Source of the DNA: Macropodus opercularis | Taxonomy: Eukaryota; Chordata; Actinopteri; Anabantiformes; Osphronemidae | Assembly: GCA_030770545.1 (NCBI GenBank) | Contig: CM061096.1 | Coordinates: 10,521,501 to 10,585,500, forward strand | Reading direction: 5' to 3' | Length of the DNA: 64,000 bases | Shown here: positions 63,001 through 64,000 of the stretch, piece by piece | Layout: every line of letters begins with the position of its first letter | Position numbering within the stretch: the first letter of the stretch is position 1 | The notes under the pieces: generated by a model | What the model saw: the letters and a program-made list of their open reading frames with translations, nothing else | Told to the model about the DNA's origin: nothing | Databases searched by the model: none | Made by a program: the position numbers and the translations under genes

Positions 63001-64000
63001 CTTGAGCTTCAGCCTTATCCTCAGCTTGACATCTTTTGTTTAAGCGCTTTCTGTTTTTTTTAAATTTAAGAACGTTTGTGTGAATGTTTATTTGATGACG
63101 TTTTTGATTTTGTATGGATGTAGTCTTCTGACCTTCCTTTTTGGTTTCGATAGTGAGTGTATGTAATCATTTAACCTATTAACTGAGATTCAGACTGGTG
63201 TATGTAAGTGGGTTCTGGGCTGTTTACCTTGTTATATATGATGCAGTTCTTTGGGTTTAAGTTAATCACACAGTGTTTTATACTGTATGATGAAACCAGA
63301 CAAAATGTGCTAAGACATTATTCTGCTGAAAAACTGTGATGAACTTCCTGTCATCTTCTGCCAAAGCCATAGATAGTAACCAACTATGTTGAGTAGTATG
63401 ACTGTACAGGAAGATTACGGCCACATCTCTAACTGCTGCTCTGGTAAATCTACGTCAGATAACCTTTCTGCTAAGATAGATGGTGTGAAGATTCGAAAAT
63501 TTCGTTTAACAATCTACAACATAATATTCAGACAGAGGAGGGCGAAGGGGCAGATGCTAGAGTGCCACCTACACAACATACTGTATGCCTGTCTGCTCTA
63601 CTATCAGGCAGCAAAAGGCATTATACCAAAATCAAAGACTTATATTCTAATCAATAGACTTACATATGACATATATGCCACATTTCAAAAAGCCTTCTCA
63701 GAGTATGTGCAGTATAGAACAATCACAGGACAATTTTTACAGACCAGTGTGAATAAACAGCATTGAAGCTTCCAAATTGGCAGTTAAGCAGAAAAGTGTG
63801 ATGCATGTTACTGCCTGTACTTATCAAGAGTTAGAGAATGAATCATAGAAAAAGCTTAGGAGCACACTATGGCAAAATACGGAACACAAATCACATTACA
63901 ACTGGGGTCATAACAGGCATCATCAATGTCTGAGATGATAATCTTCAGGAAATAAGTTGCTCACAAATTCGGCTTCTCAGATGGAGGTCTGTCCTGTGTG
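60067..64000. other. intergenic spacer upstream of receptor copy 2
   Basis: Duplicate of 50868-54820 with the single 19-bp unit. No supported gene. The right edge (about 63960-64000) matches the sequence just downstream of copy 2 in unit 1, so a further receptor 3-prime end would be expected beyond the window. Confidence 0.5.

Larger units (their letters stand above)
55883..64000. repeat. tandem duplication unit 2 (runs off the window)
   Basis: Matches 46684-54820 base for base by eye, apart from three substitutions in the first 150 bp (55989, 56012, 56028) and one 19-bp deletion. The window stops at the point matching 54820, just before the diverged 3-prime end of copy 2 in unit 1, so the unit is incomplete here. 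Confidence 0.93.

Noticed and set aside
34..64000. CRISPR arrays, bacterial operons or phage modules
   Set aside because: No regularly spaced direct repeats or prokaryotic gene organisation. Every supported gene is intron-containing vertebrate type except VAC14.

Overview
The window reads as compact vertebrate nuclear DNA, most likely from a teleost fish. Genes have many short exons with GT-AG introns, many introns are only about 70-300 bp, and the order mixes genes found on human 19p13.11 (GMIP, COLGALT1, PGLS, SLC27A1) with genes from 19p13.12 (PTGER1, ADGRE5/CD97). Exon models were read by eye from splice signals and reading-frame continuity. Boundaries marked approximate may be off by a few bases. 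Vertebrate orthology is from memory of the protein families, not from a search.

Layout. 1-2.9 kb: mostly non-coding, with one candidate exon at the left edge. 2.9-14.0 kb (-): an F-BAR/C1/RhoGAP protein, best matched to GMIP. 15.5-20.0 kb (-): COLGALT1, a procollagen galactosyltransferase with a C-terminal RDEL. 20.7-22.2 kb (-): PGLS, 6-phosphogluconolactonase. 23.1-29.8 kb: three C2H2 zinc-finger genes (+, +, -) that share an N-terminal helical module. 30.1-32.5 kb (+): a full-length VAC14 in one uninterrupted exon. 34.8-37.3 kb (+): a RING/B-box/coiled-coil/PRY-SPRY TRIM ligase. 38.2-42.0 kb (-): SLC27A1 (FATP1). 43.4-44.0 kb (-): a broken PTGER1-like prostanoid receptor. 45.8-50.9 kb and 55.1-60.1 kb (-): two ADGRE5/CD97-like EGF-TM7 adhesion GPCRs inside a near-identical tandem duplication of about 9.2 kb that runs to the right edge of the window.

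The genes do not form one pathway. PGLS (pentose phosphate), FATP1 (fatty-acid uptake), COLGALT1 (collagen modification in the ER), VAC14 (PI(3,5)P2 scaffold) and GMIP (Rho inactivation) are housekeeping or broadly used functions, while the TRIM, zinc-finger and CD97-like genes belong to fast-expanding families. No CRISPR array, bacterial operon or clearly new system is visible. The most notable features are the tandem receptor duplication with a sharp switch in 3-prime-end sequence, the intronless VAC14, the three-member zinc-finger family, and the decayed PTGER1.
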